From positions 1,302,001-1,366,000 of the forward strand of contig NZ_CP036291.1 in assembly GCF_007750855.1 (NCBI RefSeq): 64,000 nt of DNA, written 5' to 3'. Origin of the DNA: Pirellulimonas nuda. Its GTDB lineage: Bacteria > Planctomycetota > Planctomycetia > Pirellulales > Lacipirellulaceae. A model generated the notes under the pieces. That model had not been told where the DNA came from. It searched no databases and saw nothing but the letters and a program-made list of their open reading frames with translations. A program made the position numbers and the translations under genes. Numbering within the stretch: position 1 is the stretch's first letter; the number at the start of each line of letters is the position of its first letter. Shown in pieces: positions 1 through 13,000 of the stretch.

Positions 1-12
1 TCAAAAAACCTC

Positions 13-57
13 TTGCACCCACTACTGTACACCGATATAGTATTCGTGCGTACAGTA
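13..57 (+). promoter_or_regulatory. recA promoter with operator-like inverted repeat
   Basis: A -35-like TTGCAC (13-18) is followed after 17 bases by a -10-like TATAGT (36-41), which places transcription start near 48 and gives a leader of roughly 78 bases to recA. A perfect 8-base inverted repeat, TACTGTAC (23-30) and GTACAGTA (50-57), straddles the -10 box. The stretch 23-42 matches the E. coli LexA consensus at 15 of 20 positions, with CTGT intact and ATAG in place of ACAG. SOS control by LexA is therefore plausible, but the motif used by this lineage's LexA is not known to me, and no lexA gene lies in this window. Confidence 0.5.
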
Positions 58-125
58 TCTGCCGCGCTCCCGTCGGGCAGCCAGCTTGCAACTTCTCTAT
101 CCCTCACGCATAAAAGGGGCCTCAC

Positions 126-1376
126 ATGGTAGCCGCAGCACAGACCGCCAAAGCAGGGGCGAACGGACGTATGGCAAAGCGAGACAAGGCCTCTTCAGCA
201 TCTGATAAGGGGGCATCGGATAAGGGGGCGGCCCAGAAGGGCAGCGACAAGAAGTCCACCGCCAAAGGGGCGGCAAAAAGAAACGACACAAAGACCACCG
301 CGATGGGTCGCATCCTGGAGACGAGCGACGACCTGCGGCACACCGTGGCGGCCATCGAGAAGCAGTTTGGCGAGGGCGCCATCATGCCGCTGGGCGCCGG
401 CGCCGACCGGCGGATCGAGGGGATCCCGACCGGCAGCCTGTCGGTCGACATCGCCCTGGGTGGGCAGGGGATCCCGCGGGGCCGGGTGATCGAGGTGTTC
501 GGCCCCGAGTCGAGCGGCAAGACCACGCTCGCGCTGCACGTGATCGCCCAAGCCCAGAGAACAGGCGGAATCGCGGCGTTTATCGACGCCGAGCACGCGT
601 TGGACCCCAGTTGGGCCAAGAAGCTGGGGGTCGACCTCGAGACCCTGCTGGTCAGCCAGCCGGGGCACGGCGAAGAGGCGATGCACATCACCGAGATGCT
701 GATCAAGAGCAACGCGGTCGACGTGATCGTGGTCGACTCGGTTGCTGCGTTGGTCCCCAAGCGGGAGCTGGACGGCGAGATCGGCGACTCGCACGTCGGC
801 CTGCAGGCCCGGCTGATGAGCCAGTCGATGCGTAAGCTCACCGGCGCCATCGCCAAGAGCAAGACGTCCGTGATCTTCATCAACCAGATCCGCGAGAAGG
901 TAGGGGTGATGTTCGGCAGCCCCGAAACCACCCCCGGCGGGCGGGCGCTCAAGTTCTACGCCTCGTGCCGGATCGATATCCGCAAGATCGGCTCGCTGAA
1001 GGACGGCGAAGAAGTGGTGGGCCAGCGGGTGCGGGCCAAGATCGTGAAAAACAAGGTCGCCCCCCCATTCCGGGTAGCCGAGTTTGACATGATGCACAAA
1101 GATGGCATTAGTTATGAAGGAGACCTGATCGACCTGGGCATCGAGCAGAAGGTAGTCAGCCGCACCGGCGCCTGGTTCCGCTTCGGTGAGATGCAGCTCG
1201 GCCAGGGGAAAGAAAAGGCCCGATTGTTCCTCAAGGAAAGCCCGGATGTCGCAGAAGACATCAAGAACAAGATCCTCGCGGCCGGCGGCCTGGACGACCT
1301 GCTGTCGGTCGGCCCGATGGCTGCCGGCGGCGACTCCGAGGGGGACGAGGATGCCTCTGGATCGGACCAGGAGTAG
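126..1376 (+). CDS. recA: Recombinase RecA
   Basis: RecA forms ATP-dependent filaments on single-stranded DNA, catalyses strand exchange and triggers the SOS response. The 416-residue product has Walker A GPESSGKT at 126-133, the catalytic Glu of AEHALD near 156, Walker B IVVDS near 201-205 and the L1/L2 DNA-binding loops ([23 protein letters not shown]). It is about 60 residues longer than E. coli RecA because of a Lys/Ala/Ser-rich N-terminal extension with repeated SDKGA units, and it ends in an acidic tail. The start at 126 is preceded by AAGGGG six bases upstream; an internal ATG at 303 would give a normal-length protein but has no clear ribosome site. It is followed by an overlapping secreted HtrA-like gene. 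The identity is secure; the start is less so. Confidence 0.97.
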   Translation: MVAAAQTAKAGANGRMAKRDKASSASDKGASDKGAAQKGSDKKSTAKGAAKRNDTKTTAMGRILETSDDLRHTVAAIEKQFGEGAIMPLGAGADRRIEGIPTGSLSVDIALGGQGIPRGRVIEVFGPESSGKTTLALHVIAQAQRTGGIAAFIDAEHALDPSWAKKLGVDLETLLVSQPGHGEEAMHITEMLIKSNAVDVIVVDSVAALVPKRELDGEIGDSHVGLQARLMSQSMRKLTGAIAKSKTSVIFINQIREKVGVMFGSPETTPGGRALKFYASCRIDIRKIGSLKDGEEVVGQRVRAKIVKNKVAPPFRVAEFDMMHKDGISYEGDLIDLGIEQKVVSRTGAWFRFGEMQLGQGKEKARLFLKESPDVAEDIKNKILAAGGLDDLLSVGPMAAGGDSEGDEDASGSDQE

Positions 1377-2874
1377 CCGAGCGGCCTGCTTGGCGTCTTT
1401 GCTGCTGGCGGCGGTGCTGCTGCCGGCTGCGCCTGTATGGGCCCAAGCGCCGGCGGACGCCCCGGCCGATGGGCTTGCAGAGCTGAAACGCCGCGATGCG
1501 GCCATGGCGGCGCTGATCGAGCGGGTCGAGCCGTCGGTCGTGGCCGTGTCGCAGTACCCGGCGGACGCCGGCGCCGCGGCGGTTGCGGCCCGCAACCCCG
1601 ATATCGTGATCAACGTCGACCCGTTCGGCGCTATCGCCCGCCCCTCCGAGCCAGAGCCGACCGTCGTCGGCGCCGGCGTGGTCGTGGCGCCCGGCAAGGT
1701 GCTGACGCAGTACCTGGTGGGCACCGGAGGGCGCGTTGCGGTCACCAATACCGCGGGCGATCGGTTCGACGCCCGTCTGCTGGCGGCCGACCCACGCAGC
1801 GGGCTCGCCGTGCTCGATGTTGGGGAAGCCGAGGGCGCGGTCGCCGGGCTCACGCCCATCCCGCTCGGCCGGGCCGAAGACGTCCGCAAAGGCCAGTCGG
1901 TGCTGGTGGTCAGCAACCCCCAGGCGATCGAGAGCGACGGCCAGCCGTCGGCCAGCCTGGGGATGGTCACCAATTTGGCGGCCAAGCTGGGCGCCGACAT
2001 CAACCTCAACGACGCGGCCGACGCCCAGGGGGGCTTCCGCTCGACGCTGCACCACTTCGGCACGCTGATCCAGACCGACGCGCGGATCGGCTACGGGTCG
2101 AGCGGCGGCGCGTTGGTGAACCTCGACGGCGAGCTGGTGGGGATCATCACCAGCGCCGCGGTGAGCGCCGGGCACGAGTCGGCGGCCGGCTACGCGATCC
2201 CGCTCAGCCCGCCGATCCGGCGGGTGCTGGAGGCGCTGCTCGAGGGCCGCGAGGCCGAGTACGGGTTGCTGGGCATCCAGTTCAACGCACTAAGTACGTC
2301 CGCCACCGCGGCGGGCGAGGCGGGCGTGGCGGTGGATCGCACCTTCCCCGGAAGCCCGGCCGCGGCGGCCGGGTTGATCCCGGGAGACGTGATTGTTGAG
2401 GTCGCCGGCGAGCGGATCGATTCCCCCGACCGGCTGCAGTTGGTGGTCCAGGGGCTCGGCCCCGGCGCCCAGGCGCCGGTTGAGTTCTTCCGCAACAGCA
2501 CGCGGAAGCAGACCGTGGTCGCCCTCGGCAAGGCGACGGTGCAGGGCCGCGTGGTGGTGACCAACCGCCCGCCGGCCTGGCGCGGCATCCGCGTCGACTA
2601 CGCAACGGCGCTGGCCGCCGAGGAGCTCAACCAGGCGACGCAGATGGGGCTGATCGATCCAGAGGGCTGCGTGCTGGTTTCGGATGTCGACCCCGAGAGC
2701 GGTTCGTGGGAGGCGGGGGTGCGGCCCGGGATGTTCGTCTCGCATGTCGGCGAGACGCGCGTCTCGACCCCGGCAGAGTTTGCGGCCGCCACGGCCGCCG
2801 CTGACGCGTCGGTAAAGCTGCGGTTTACGCAGCAGGTGCAGCCCCCCGAAGCGGGCGGTTTGCGGACTTTCTAA
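1351..2874 (+). CDS. Secreted HtrA/DegP-like protein with degenerate catalytic triad
   Basis: This is a trypsin-like fold followed by two PDZ domains (about 305-395 and 410-495), the HtrA/S1C architecture. The ATG at 1351 lies inside the 3' end of recA (26-base overlap), has GAGG just upstream, and begins a clear signal peptide ending near AQA (residue 33), so it acts outside the cytoplasm. Family members use His-Asp-Ser. Here the His position (usual TNNHVV) reads TQYLVG with Leu122, and the Asp position (usual RSDIAL) reads RSGLAV with Gly151. Only the Ser motif, GSSGG with Ser251, survives. It is therefore probably not an active protease and may bind unfolded or C-terminal peptides as a scaffold. 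The family assignment is firm; loss of activity is inferred from these substitutions. Confidence 0.85.
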   Translation: MPLDRTRSSRAACLASLLLAAVLLPAAPVWAQAPADAPADGLAELKRRDAAMAALIERVEPSVVAVSQYPADAGAAAVAARNPDIVINVDPFGAIARPSEPEPTVVGAGVVVAPGKVLTQYLVGTGGRVAVTNTAGDRFDARLLAADPRSGLAVLDVGEAEGAVAGLTPIPLGRAEDVRKGQSVLVVSNPQAIESDGQPSASLGMVTNLAAKLGADINLNDAADAQGGFRSTLHHFGTLIQTDARIGYGSSGGALVNLDGELVGIITSAAVSAGHESAAGYAIPLSPPIRRVLEALLEGREAEYGLLGIQFNALSTSATAAGEAGVAVDRTFPGSPAAAAGLIPGDVIVEVAGERIDSPDRLQLVVQGLGPGAQAPVEFFRNSTRKQTVVALGKATVQGRVVVTNRPPAWRGIRVDYATALAAEELNQATQMGLIDPEGCVLVSDVDPESGSWEAGVRPGMFVSHVGETRVSTPAEFAAATAAADASVKLRFTQQVQPPEAGGLRTF

Positions 2875-2931
2875 GCCCGCTGGCTCTAGCTCTTGTTTGC
2901 TTACGCCGTGCCCCCGTGCGTAACATTCAAC

Positions 2932-3966
2932 ATGAGACTGGCTGGCTACCTAAACCGAACCGCGGCCGTTGCAGCGCTGATGTTGGCCGCGGCGACGGGT
3001 TCCCGCGCCGCGGAGTGTGGCGTCGACGTCGGCTTCTCACGGCCCCCGGCGGTGCGCGGGGGGTGGCTGCGACGCCGGCTGGTGAGAGAGGCAGACCTGC
3101 AGCGTTACGGCCTGCGGCTCGAGCCCGGCTGGGAGTCGGCCGACCCCTCGTTGCCGCTGGTCGTGTTGATCCACGGCTTTAACTCGTCGGCGCCGCGTAA
3201 CGCGGCGCTGCTCGGCGATGCCCGCTGCCGCGGCTACCCGTGCGGCGGTTTCAGCTACCCGAACGATCAGCCACTGTCTCCTTCCGCGGCGCTGCTCTCG
3301 GCAGAGCTGAAGGCGTTCGCCGCGGCGTTCCCGCAGCGGCGCCTGGCCTTGGTGACCCACTCGATGGGGGGCTTGGTGGCGCGGGCCTGCCTGGAGACGC
3401 CGGAGCTCGATCCCGGGAACGTCGACCGGCTGATCATGGTGGCGCCCCCTACGCACGGCGCCCAGCTCGCGCGGATCGCGGTCGCCACCGATGTTTGGGA
3501 GCACTGGGTTTCGCGTAACGAAGGAGACTGCTGGACGCGCATGCACGACTCGTTTGTCGACGGTCTGGGAGAAGCCGGCGGCGATCTCTGCCCAGAATCT
3601 CCGTTCCTCAAGCAGCTCAACGCCCGCAGCCGCAACACCAAGGTGGACTACACGCTGCTGCTGGGCAACGCCGCATCGCTGCGCGACGACCAGATGAACT
3701 GGCTTATCGGCACGGCCAGGGCGGCCCGTTTGGCGGTTTCCGACGACCAGGCCGCACAGATCCGGGCGGTCGAGTCGGTGCTCATCGACCTCGACGAACT
3801 CGTGGATGGACGCGGCGACGGGATCGTGTCCGTAGAGCGTGGGCGCCTAGAAGGCGTCCCTGACACGCTGGTGCTGCCGTTCGGTCACCTTAGCGTGTCG
3901 GCCGATGGCGACGACGCCGCGGCCTGCGACGTGCGTCGCATTATCTGCGAACGGCTGGGCTCGTGA
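2932..3966 (+). CDS. Secreted alpha/beta-hydrolase (lipase-like)
   Basis: The 344-residue protein starts with a signal peptide (MRLAGYLN to SRAAEC). It has the hydrolase oxyanion motif LIHGFNS (80-85), a nucleophile elbow THSMGG with Ser144, and late acid and base candidates Asp296 (GDGIVS) and His319 (PFGHLS), so a complete Ser-Asp-His set is visible. This resembles lipases/esterases of the PGAP1/triacylglycerol lipase type. The substrate cannot be told. I chose the ATG at 2932 over an upstream in-frame start at 2893 because it begins directly with the signal sequence. The 3' end overlaps the convergent PEP-CTERM gene by 26 bases. Confidence 0.8.
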   Translation: MRLAGYLNRTAAVAALMLAAATGSRAAECGVDVGFSRPPAVRGGWLRRRLVREADLQRYGLRLEPGWESADPSLPLVVLIHGFNSSAPRNAALLGDARCRGYPCGGFSYPNDQPLSPSAALLSAELKAFAAAFPQRRLALVTHSMGGLVARACLETPELDPGNVDRLIMVAPPTHGAQLARIAVATDVWEHWVSRNEGDCWTRMHDSFVDGLGEAGGDLCPESPFLKQLNARSRNTKVDYTLLLGNAASLRDDQMNWLIGTARAARLAVSDDQAAQIRAVESVLIDLDELVDGRGDGIVSVERGRLEGVPDTLVLPFGHLSVSADGDDAAACDVRRIICERLGS

Positions 3967-4747
3967 GCGCTCGGCCACGGCTCGTTATCCGCAGGCCGCA
4001 CCACAGGGCGAGGCCGCACGCCGCCAGCGCGTAACCAGAGGGTTCGGGCACCGCGGCGCCGAACCCCGGCGCCAGGATGACAGGCAGCGGGGTGTACCGG
4101 TCGCGCCACACGGTGAAGTCGGCCGCGTTCACCATGCCGTCGCCGTTGCCGTCTGCGCGTAGGTCGATGGTCTGTCCGAACGTGGCGCGGAACAGGTTGT
4201 AGTCGTTGGTGTCTACCACCAGGTCGCGGTTGTAGTCGGCCGGGTTCAAACGGAAGGCGACATTCGCGATCAGCGTTGAGGACCCGACCAGGTACTCCGC
4301 CGTGACGGCGGTGCTTCCCCCGGTCCAGGTCGCCCCGAGCGACACCACCTGTCCCGGCGCCAGCGTGCCGCCGGTTCCCGACACCACCCCTTCGGACAGG
4401 TCCATGCTGCTCGAGGGCGCAGAGAGCACGATCCAGTGGCCGAGCGCGTCGACCGATCCGTTTCCCGCGGCGTCGTAGTTGCCGGAGATGGGGGTCCAGC
4501 CGACGGGGCTGAACGTCGCCGCGTTCGATTCGATGGTGTAGCCGGAAAAGAAGACCGGGGTGGCCTGGAAGTTCTCGAGGTAGGTCCGGCCGGTCGACTG
4601 ATCGATCAGCACGGCCAGCGGGGCCGCCTGGCACTCCGAGCGTTGTGGGGCCGCCAGGGCCACGAGGGCTAGCAGCAGTGCTCTGGTGGGCAGTTTGCGC
4701 AAGGAATCGCCAGGGTGAAATGCGTTGGCCAACCGCGGCCGGCTCAT
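3941..4747 (-). CDS. PEP-CTERM protein with dockerin-like repeats
   Basis: The 268-residue exported protein has an N-terminal signal segment (LLLALVALAAP), a beta-rich middle, and two EF-hand-like dockerin repeats: DYNRDLVVDTNDYNLFR, then GNGDGMVNAADFTVWRD. It ends in VPEPSGYAL, a hydrophobic helix and an Arg-containing tail, the PEP-CTERM sorting signal that exosortase systems process. It is probably held at the cell surface or matrix. The dockerin-plus-PEP-CTERM layout recurs at 19401-20885 and 54656-56125. The role of the middle domain is unknown. It runs convergent to, and slightly overlaps, the hydrolase gene. Confidence 0.8.
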   Translation of the reverse strand: MSRPRLANAFHPGDSLRKLPTRALLLALVALAAPQRSECQAAPLAVLIDQSTGRTYLENFQATPVFFSGYTIESNAATFSPVGWTPISGNYDAAGNGSVDALGHWIVLSAPSSSMDLSEGVVSGTGGTLAPGQVVSLGATWTGGSTAVTAEYLVGSSTLIANVAFRLNPADYNRDLVVDTNDYNLFRATFGQTIDLRADGNGDGMVNAADFTVWRDRYTPLPVILAPGFGAAVPEPSGYALAACGLALWCGLRITSRGRALTSPAVRR

Positions 4748-4844
4748 TACTGCATCCTACTTCAACGCGGGGTATTGCCCAATTGTTTGGCCGCCCGGCG
4801 AGGCGGCTAGGTCGGGTGGCGCGGATTGGGGCGGTCGGCCAGCG

Positions 4845-4872
4845 TTGCTGACCCCCGCTGGCCCGCTACAAT
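4845..4872 (+). promoter_or_regulatory. Putative sigma70-type promoter of thiC
   Basis: TTGCTG (4845-4850) and TACAAT (4867-4872) are separated by 16 bases and lie about 84 bases before the thiC start. The leader between them and the gene does not show the conserved CUGAGA and related elements of a TPP riboswitch, which often controls thiC elsewhere. Confidence 0.45.
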
Positions 4873-4886
4873 GGTGCGACTCTTAA

Positions 4887-6299
<1,413 letters not shown>

Positions 6300-6317
6300 C
6301 GGGACGGCGCCTGAAAA

Positions 6318-6467
6318 CCTCTCGCAGAGACGCGGAGACGCAGAGGGACGGCATGAATGACCAATGACCAAGCCTGAATGACCAACTTGCGATCGCTTGC
6401 GCGGTTTGGTCATTCGGGCTTGGTCAGTGGTCGTTTTTTCTCTGCGCCTCCGCGCCTCTGCGAGAGG
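6318..6467. repeat. Long nested palindrome (CTCTGCG family)
   Basis: The outer arms 6318-6345 and 6440-6467 are 28 bases long and complementary with two mismatches (core CTCTGCGNCTCCGCG). Inside them, 6353-6385 pairs imperfectly with 6406-6436 (core GGTCATTC..GCTTGGTCA). The loop is about 6386-6405. The whole 150-base unit fills the thiC-glnS spacer and could extrude as a cruciform or fold as a long hairpin RNA. Related CAGAG-type cores occur at 27215-27249 and 39744-39929. Confidence 0.85.
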
Positions 6468-6541
6468 GATTGGCTTCCCATCTCTGCTGCGTCGGCGGCT
6501 CGCCTTGTCGGTTTGATCGGGATGGGGGATATTCGTTCCCT

Positions 6542-8209
<1,668 letters not shown>

Positions 8210-9290
8210 GCCGCGGGCCCGCGGCCGACATGGTGGCGGTCAGCGCCAGCAATACGCCAACCAGCCCGCAGGGTTCGGGCACACGCTGGTAGACGCTAAC
8301 GCCGATCATGGCCAAGTTCCCCTGAATTGCGACTGCGGTCGAGTAGGGTAGCGTCGCTTCGATACGCCCGGTGGGCAGGTCGTAGATCGTTCCGTTCACG
8401 ATCAAAAAACGCCCATCGGCGTCCATCGAGCCCGCGGTGCTTGAGCCCATAGCTAACGTATAAACCAACTCGTGGGTATCGAGACGAAAGACGGACACGG
8501 ATCCGCCGCCTTGGGGAAGCGGCGCCAAGATCGCCGCAAAACCGTCTCCCAAAGCGACTTCCGAGCCGAATTGCGGCGATAGCGGGATGGGGTTGGGGTT
8601 CTCGAATTCAGCAAGCAACTCTCCCGTCGCGATGTCGTAGAGCTGCGCCTTGTCTGTAGCGGCGCCGCCAGTCAACACGAAATCCTGGTTAGCATCAATC
8701 GATTGAACGCCATCAGGGGCGTCGATTTTTCTCACAAAGCCGCCGTCCGCAGCATCGAAGAGGTAGACGCCCGGGTTCTGGAATGCGATCGCCTGGACCA
8801 CGGCATAATCCGGAGTAAGCGCCACGTCTTGCCCGAACCAGAAATCGCGGCCGATGACTCCGTCTGGCGCGGTCAGTTTCGCGATCGGCGCGTTGGTTGC
8901 GCGATCGAATAGGTACGCCGCCCCGGGAGTGGGGCTCCCTTCCTCGTCGTCGCCAATCAGGATACGGTCCGCGGAGATCGCGGGGTACCAGAAGAAACTT
9001 CTTTCGGGTGGACTGGTGGGCAGGAGCTCAACCGGTGGAGAGAGGGAGCCGACGGTCGTATGGAAAACCCTCGTCGAGTAAGGCGAAGTGTAGAAGCCCG
9101 ACGCAAGCAGCCCGCCAGAATGCACGGCCACACGTGTGCCAAACGGTTCTACTCCTGGAGGAAGCTGCACCCGATCGATCAGTCGCCAGTCGCCGGTGGC
9201 GTCTAGCCCCACGCTCTTCTGTGTGAACGTGAAAATCGCTAGCAGCACCCCGATGCCGCTGATCGACCGACGTCTAAACTCTGTCGCCAT

Positions 9291-9627
9291 CTGGTTCGCT
9301 CTTCCCTGGGGATCACCGAATCGCGCCGCCAAGCAGGACCGCTGGGCACGCTGGATAGCCCGATCCTACCATGGCCCGCCGGGGCGGGAAATTCGATGGT
9401 TGTCGCCGCCGGCCCTCACGGGCGGGGGAGCGGGGGCAGCAAAATGGCAGGACGCGGGGGAGCCGATTTCGGTTCGACCGCCTAAGATCTGGGAGCGCAG
9501 AACCATTCGACCCCCGGGTCGGCGGGCGCCGTACGGTGACACTCCGCGACCCGTCGGGTAAAGTCGACAAGGAATTAGAACCATGTTTGCCCACGCCGGC
9601 CCGCCGCCCTCTAGTTGAGCTACCCGC
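9291..9627. other. Divergent intergenic region without a recognised gene
   Basis: This spacer of about 340 bases separates the divergent propeller-protein and hybrid-kinase genes, so both promoters should lie here. I found no convincing -35/-10 pair, RNA gene or long palindrome. Short open frames in it look like chance translation of GC-rich sequence. Confidence 0.5.
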
Positions 9628-11568
9628 GTGTTCTCTACGGCGCCCGATTCTCCGGACTTCGACGCCCGGCATGAGCAGTTCCGGCTCATGCTCGACTCGC
9701 TGCCGGTGCTGATCTGCTACATCGACCGCGGCGGCGTGTACCGGTTCGCCAACGCCGGGTACCACGCGTGGTTCGGGCTCGACAACGGCGACGTGGTCGG
9801 GCGGCGCATCGAGGAGGTGGTGGGAGAGCAGGCGGCCCGCTCGATCGACAGAGAGGTCCAGCGTGTGCTTGCGGGCGAGCGCGTCACCGTCGACCGGCGT
9901 ATGGCCTATCGGCACGGCGGCCCGCGCGACGTACGCATCGAGTTCGTGCCGCACCGCGAGGGGGAGGTCGTTGCGGGTTACTTCGCCCACATCCAAGACG
10001 TCACCGCGTTCAAGCAGGCCGAGCGCGAGCTGCGCGAGAGCGAAGAGCGGTTCCGCGACCTGGCGGACAACATCGCGCAGTTCGCCTGGATGGCGGACGG
10101 CGAGGGATCGATCTTTTGGTACAACCGGCGTTGGTTTGAATACACCGGCACGGAGCTGGAGCAGATGCGGGGCTGGGGCTGGCGCAGCGTGCACCACCCA
10201 GACCATGTTGACCGCGTGGTGGAGAAGTTTGCCGCGTACGTCGAGGCGGGAGAGCCGTGGGAGGACACCTTCCCGCTCCGCTCTGCCGAAGGCGGCTACG
10301 GCTGGTTTCTCTCTCGGGCTAAACCGATCCGCGACGCGACCGGGAAGGTGGTCCGCTGGTTCGGGACGAACACGGACATCACGGAGCTGCGAGACCTTGA
10401 CCAGGCGTTGCAGGACGCCGACCGCCGCAAGGACGAGTTCCTCGCCACCCTGAGCCACGAGCTGCGCAACCCGCTGGCGTCGGTGATCGGCGGCTTGCAA
10501 CTGCTCGAACGGATCGGCGATGAGACGCCCGAGCAGGCAGAGGCTCGCCGCACGATCGACCGCCAGGCCCGGCTGATGAACCGCCTGGTGGACGACCTGC
10601 TGGACGTGTCGCGGATCGTACGCGGCAAGGTGCGCATCCGGCGTGAGCCGCTCGACCTGGGGGCGCTGCTGATCGAAGTGGCCGAAGACATCCGCCGCGA
10701 GCTTGAAGAGAAAGACCTGCGGCTTTCAGTCGACGTCGAGACCGGCGCCTTATGGTGTCGCGGCGACCGCGAACGTCTGCGTCAGATCGTGCAGAACCTG
10801 CTGCAGAACGCCGCCAAATTCTCCCACAGGGGGGGCGAGATCTGCGTGCGGCTCGAGGGCGACCCCGGCGCCGGAGTCGCGCAGATCACCGTTCGCGACA
10901 CCGGCATCGGCATGGACGAAGCGACGCTCGGCGCGTTGTTCGAGCCGTTCTCCCAAGCAGACGCGTCGCTCGACCGCAGCCTCGGGGGACTGGGCCTGGG
11001 GTTGGCGATCGTGCATGGTCTGGTAGAGCTGCACCGCGGCCGGGTCTGGGCGACCAGCCAAGGCCCCGAGCAGGGGAGCACGCTCACGATCGAGCTGCCT
11101 CTGTGTGAGCCCGCGGCCGATCCATCCCCCCCGACAGACGCCAAACCAGACGCCAAACCAGACGCCGATCCGGGCCGCAACCCGCCGGCCGCCAGGCCGC
11201 TGCGGGTGCTGTTGATCGACGACCGTCGCGACGCCCTGTTCCCCATCGTCAAGTGTCTGGAATCCGAGGGGCACGTCGTGCTGACCGCGGACGATGGTCT
11301 GGCCGGGATCGAGAAGGCGCGGCCGTTCAAGCCGCAAGTAGTGGTCTGCGACATCGGGCTCCCCGGCGTCGACGGGTACGAGGTGGCTCGCCGGCTCCGT
11401 GCAGAGGCGGGCTTCGAGCAAACCCTCCTGATCGCGCTGACCGGCTACGGGCAGCCCGAAGACCGCCAGAAGGCGCTCGACGCGGGGTTCAACGTCCACC
11501 TAGTCAAGCCGGTGGACCTCAACGAGTTGCTTGGGCTGCTGGCCCCCGTCGCGGGGAGCCGCCCCTAG
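9628..11568 (+). CDS. Hybrid PAS-PAS sensor histidine kinase/response regulator
   Basis: This is a cytoplasmic signalling protein of 646 residues. Order: PAS 1 (about 15-130), PAS 2 with PAC motif (about 138-255), HisKA with phospho-acceptor His277 (FLATLSHELRNP), HATPase with N box (QNLLQNAAKF, 389-398), G1 DTGIGM and G2 GLGLGLAIV, a Pro/Asp linker (about 493-522) and a C-terminal receiver domain with Asp575 (VVVCDIGLPG), Thr605 and Lys627. No membrane segment is seen, so it senses an internal signal. The His can probably pass phosphate to its own receiver and then to an unknown phosphotransfer partner; no regulator gene is adjacent. Translation appears to start at a GTG with a weak ribosome site. 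Confidence 0.93.
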   Translation: MFSTAPDSPDFDARHEQFRLMLDSLPVLICYIDRGGVYRFANAGYHAWFGLDNGDVVGRRIEEVVGEQAARSIDREVQRVLAGERVTVDRRMAYRHGGPRDVRIEFVPHREGEVVAGYFAHIQDVTAFKQAERELRESEERFRDLADNIAQFAWMADGEGSIFWYNRRWFEYTGTELEQMRGWGWRSVHHPDHVDRVVEKFAAYVEAGEPWEDTFPLRSAEGGYGWFLSRAKPIRDATGKVVRWFGTNTDITELRDLDQALQDADRRKDEFLATLSHELRNPLASVIGGLQLLERIGDETPEQAEARRTIDRQARLMNRLVDDLLDVSRIVRGKVRIRREPLDLGALLIEVAEDIRRELEEKDLRLSVDVETGALWCRGDRERLRQIVQNLLQNAAKFSHRGGEICVRLEGDPGAGVAQITVRDTGIGMDEATLGALFEPFSQADASLDRSLGGLGLGLAIVHGLVELHRGRVWATSQGPEQGSTLTIELPLCEPAADPSPPTDAKPDAKPDADPGRNPPAARPLRVLLIDDRRDALFPIVKCLESEGHVVLTADDGLAGIEKARPFKPQVVVCDIGLPGVDGYEVARRLRAEAGFEQTLLIALTGYGQPEDRQKALDAGFNVHLVKPVDLNELLGLLAPVAGSRP

Positions 11569-11673
11569 CCCGCTGTGGCGCCAGCGGCGAACCTTTGAGC
11601 CCCGCAACGACTCTCTGCTAGCGCCCATCGGTCGGACCCGGTGGTCCCCACCCGCCGCGTCTACGGTTGAACC

Positions 11674-12861
11674 ATGCTCGCCAAGACCATCCACGCCTAC
11701 CGAGTCGCCTTCAGCGGGCTGCCGCGCGAGGTGTGGCTGCTGACGGCCGTGCTGCTGGTGAGCCGGTGTGGGACGATGGTGCTGCCGTTTCTGGCCGTCT
11801 ACCTCAATCAGGAGCAGGGCTACTCCGAGCCCGCGGCGGGGCGGATGCTGGCGGTCTACGGCGCCGGTGCGATCTTTGGCTCGTACTTCGGCGGGCGGCT
11901 TGCCCAGCGGGTTGGCGCGCTGCGGGTGGTGGCCGGGTCGCTGCTACTGAGCGCGCCGGGGTTCTTGGCGATCCCCTTTACGACCACCTTCTTCGGGCTC
12001 TGTCTGGCGCTGCTGTACCTGAGCGTGGTGATCGAGGCCCTACGCCCCGCCGTGACCACCGCGGTGAGCCTGCTGAGCCCACCGGAGGTGCTGCCACGGG
12101 CCTTCGCGCTGAACCGGCTGGCGTTCAACCTGGGCTTCAGCGTGGGGCCCACCGTCGGCGGGATCCTGGCGCACTACGACTACCGGCTGCTGTTCTGGGT
12201 AAACGCCACGTTCGCGGCGCTGGGGGGGCTGACGGCCATCGTGCTGTTCCGCAAACAGTTGGTCGTCGGGCTGAGGCCGAACGAGCCGGCGCCGCTGCAC
12301 ATTTCTGCCGGGCCGTTGCGCGACCGCACGTTCTTATGGTACCTGGGCTTGCAGCTCGCCTCGGCGATCGTGTTCTTCCAATTGATCTCGACGATGCCGC
12401 TGTACTGGAAGAACGAGTACCGGTTCGAGGAGTCGCAGATCGGGCTGCTGTTCGCGGTGAACACGCTGACCATCGTCTGCTTCGAGATGGTGTTCATCAA
12501 CGCCGTCGCCCGGCACCGCACGCTGCACCTGATCGCCGTGGGGACGCTGATCGTCTGCTTCGGGTTCGGGCTCACGGCCCTCGGCCGGACGTTTCCGTTC
12601 GCGATCGGCGTGGTGCTGGTGTGGACGATGGGGGAGATGCTGACCGCGCCGTTCGGCTTCACGTACGCGGCGGGGCGGTCGGACGCGTCGAACCGGGGCG
12701 CCTACATGGGGCTGATGGCGATGACCATCTCGATGGCGCTGGTGCTCGCCCCGCTGGTAGGCACGGCGCTGTACGCGGTGAGCCCCAGCCTGCCCTGGTA
12801 CGGCGCGTTCGTGATGGCGGGGGTGCTGCCGGTGGGGTACTTGTTGCTCGACCGACGGTGA
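11674..12861 (+). CDS. MFS transporter
   Basis: The 395-residue inner-membrane protein has about 12 hydrophobic segments and major facilitator signatures, including the loop after helix 2 (GGRLAQRVGALRV) and a central cytoplasmic loop near 190-210. It resembles drug/proton antiporters of the MdtH type. The substrate cannot be predicted. It lies 105 bases after the hybrid kinase on the same strand; whether the kinase controls it is unknown. Confidence 0.88.
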   Translation: MLAKTIHAYRVAFSGLPREVWLLTAVLLVSRCGTMVLPFLAVYLNQEQGYSEPAAGRMLAVYGAGAIFGSYFGGRLAQRVGALRVVAGSLLLSAPGFLAIPFTTTFFGLCLALLYLSVVIEALRPAVTTAVSLLSPPEVLPRAFALNRLAFNLGFSVGPTVGGILAHYDYRLLFWVNATFAALGGLTAIVLFRKQLVVGLRPNEPAPLHISAGPLRDRTFLWYLGLQLASAIVFFQLISTMPLYWKNEYRFEESQIGLLFAVNTLTIVCFEMVFINAVARHRTLHLIAVGTLIVCFGFGLTALGRTFPFAIGVVLVWTMGEMLTAPFGFTYAAGRSDASNRGAYMGLMAMTISMALVLAPLVGTALYAVSPSLPWYGAFVMAGVLPVGYLLLDRR

Positions 12862-12901
12862 CGTGCGACGTGATAAAGCGGCCAGCGGTCCGCCATCAGG
12901 T

Positions 12902-12960
12902 TCCAGCTTGTCAGTTAACCTCTACCAAGCTGACCGCTGAGAGCTGATCGCTGAGAGCCA
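12902..12960. repeat. Dispersed repeat, CAGC-type (GCTGACCGCTGAGAGC family)
   Basis: This spacer carries cores of the form AGCTGACCGCTGAGAGC and CTGATCGCTGAGAGC. The same family appears at 30481-30645, 37455-37560 and 42910-42920. Its function is unknown. It lies between the convergent MFS and peroxiredoxin-like genes. Confidence 0.7.
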
Positions 12961-13000
12961 GATCCGAAGTATGCGTGGTCGACGTATCTGCTCGGGGCGA

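Noticed and set aside
195..2063. Long minus-strand open frame antisense to recA
   Set aside because: It is a GC-driven shadow of recA and the HtrA-like gene; the translation is low-complexity with no domain.
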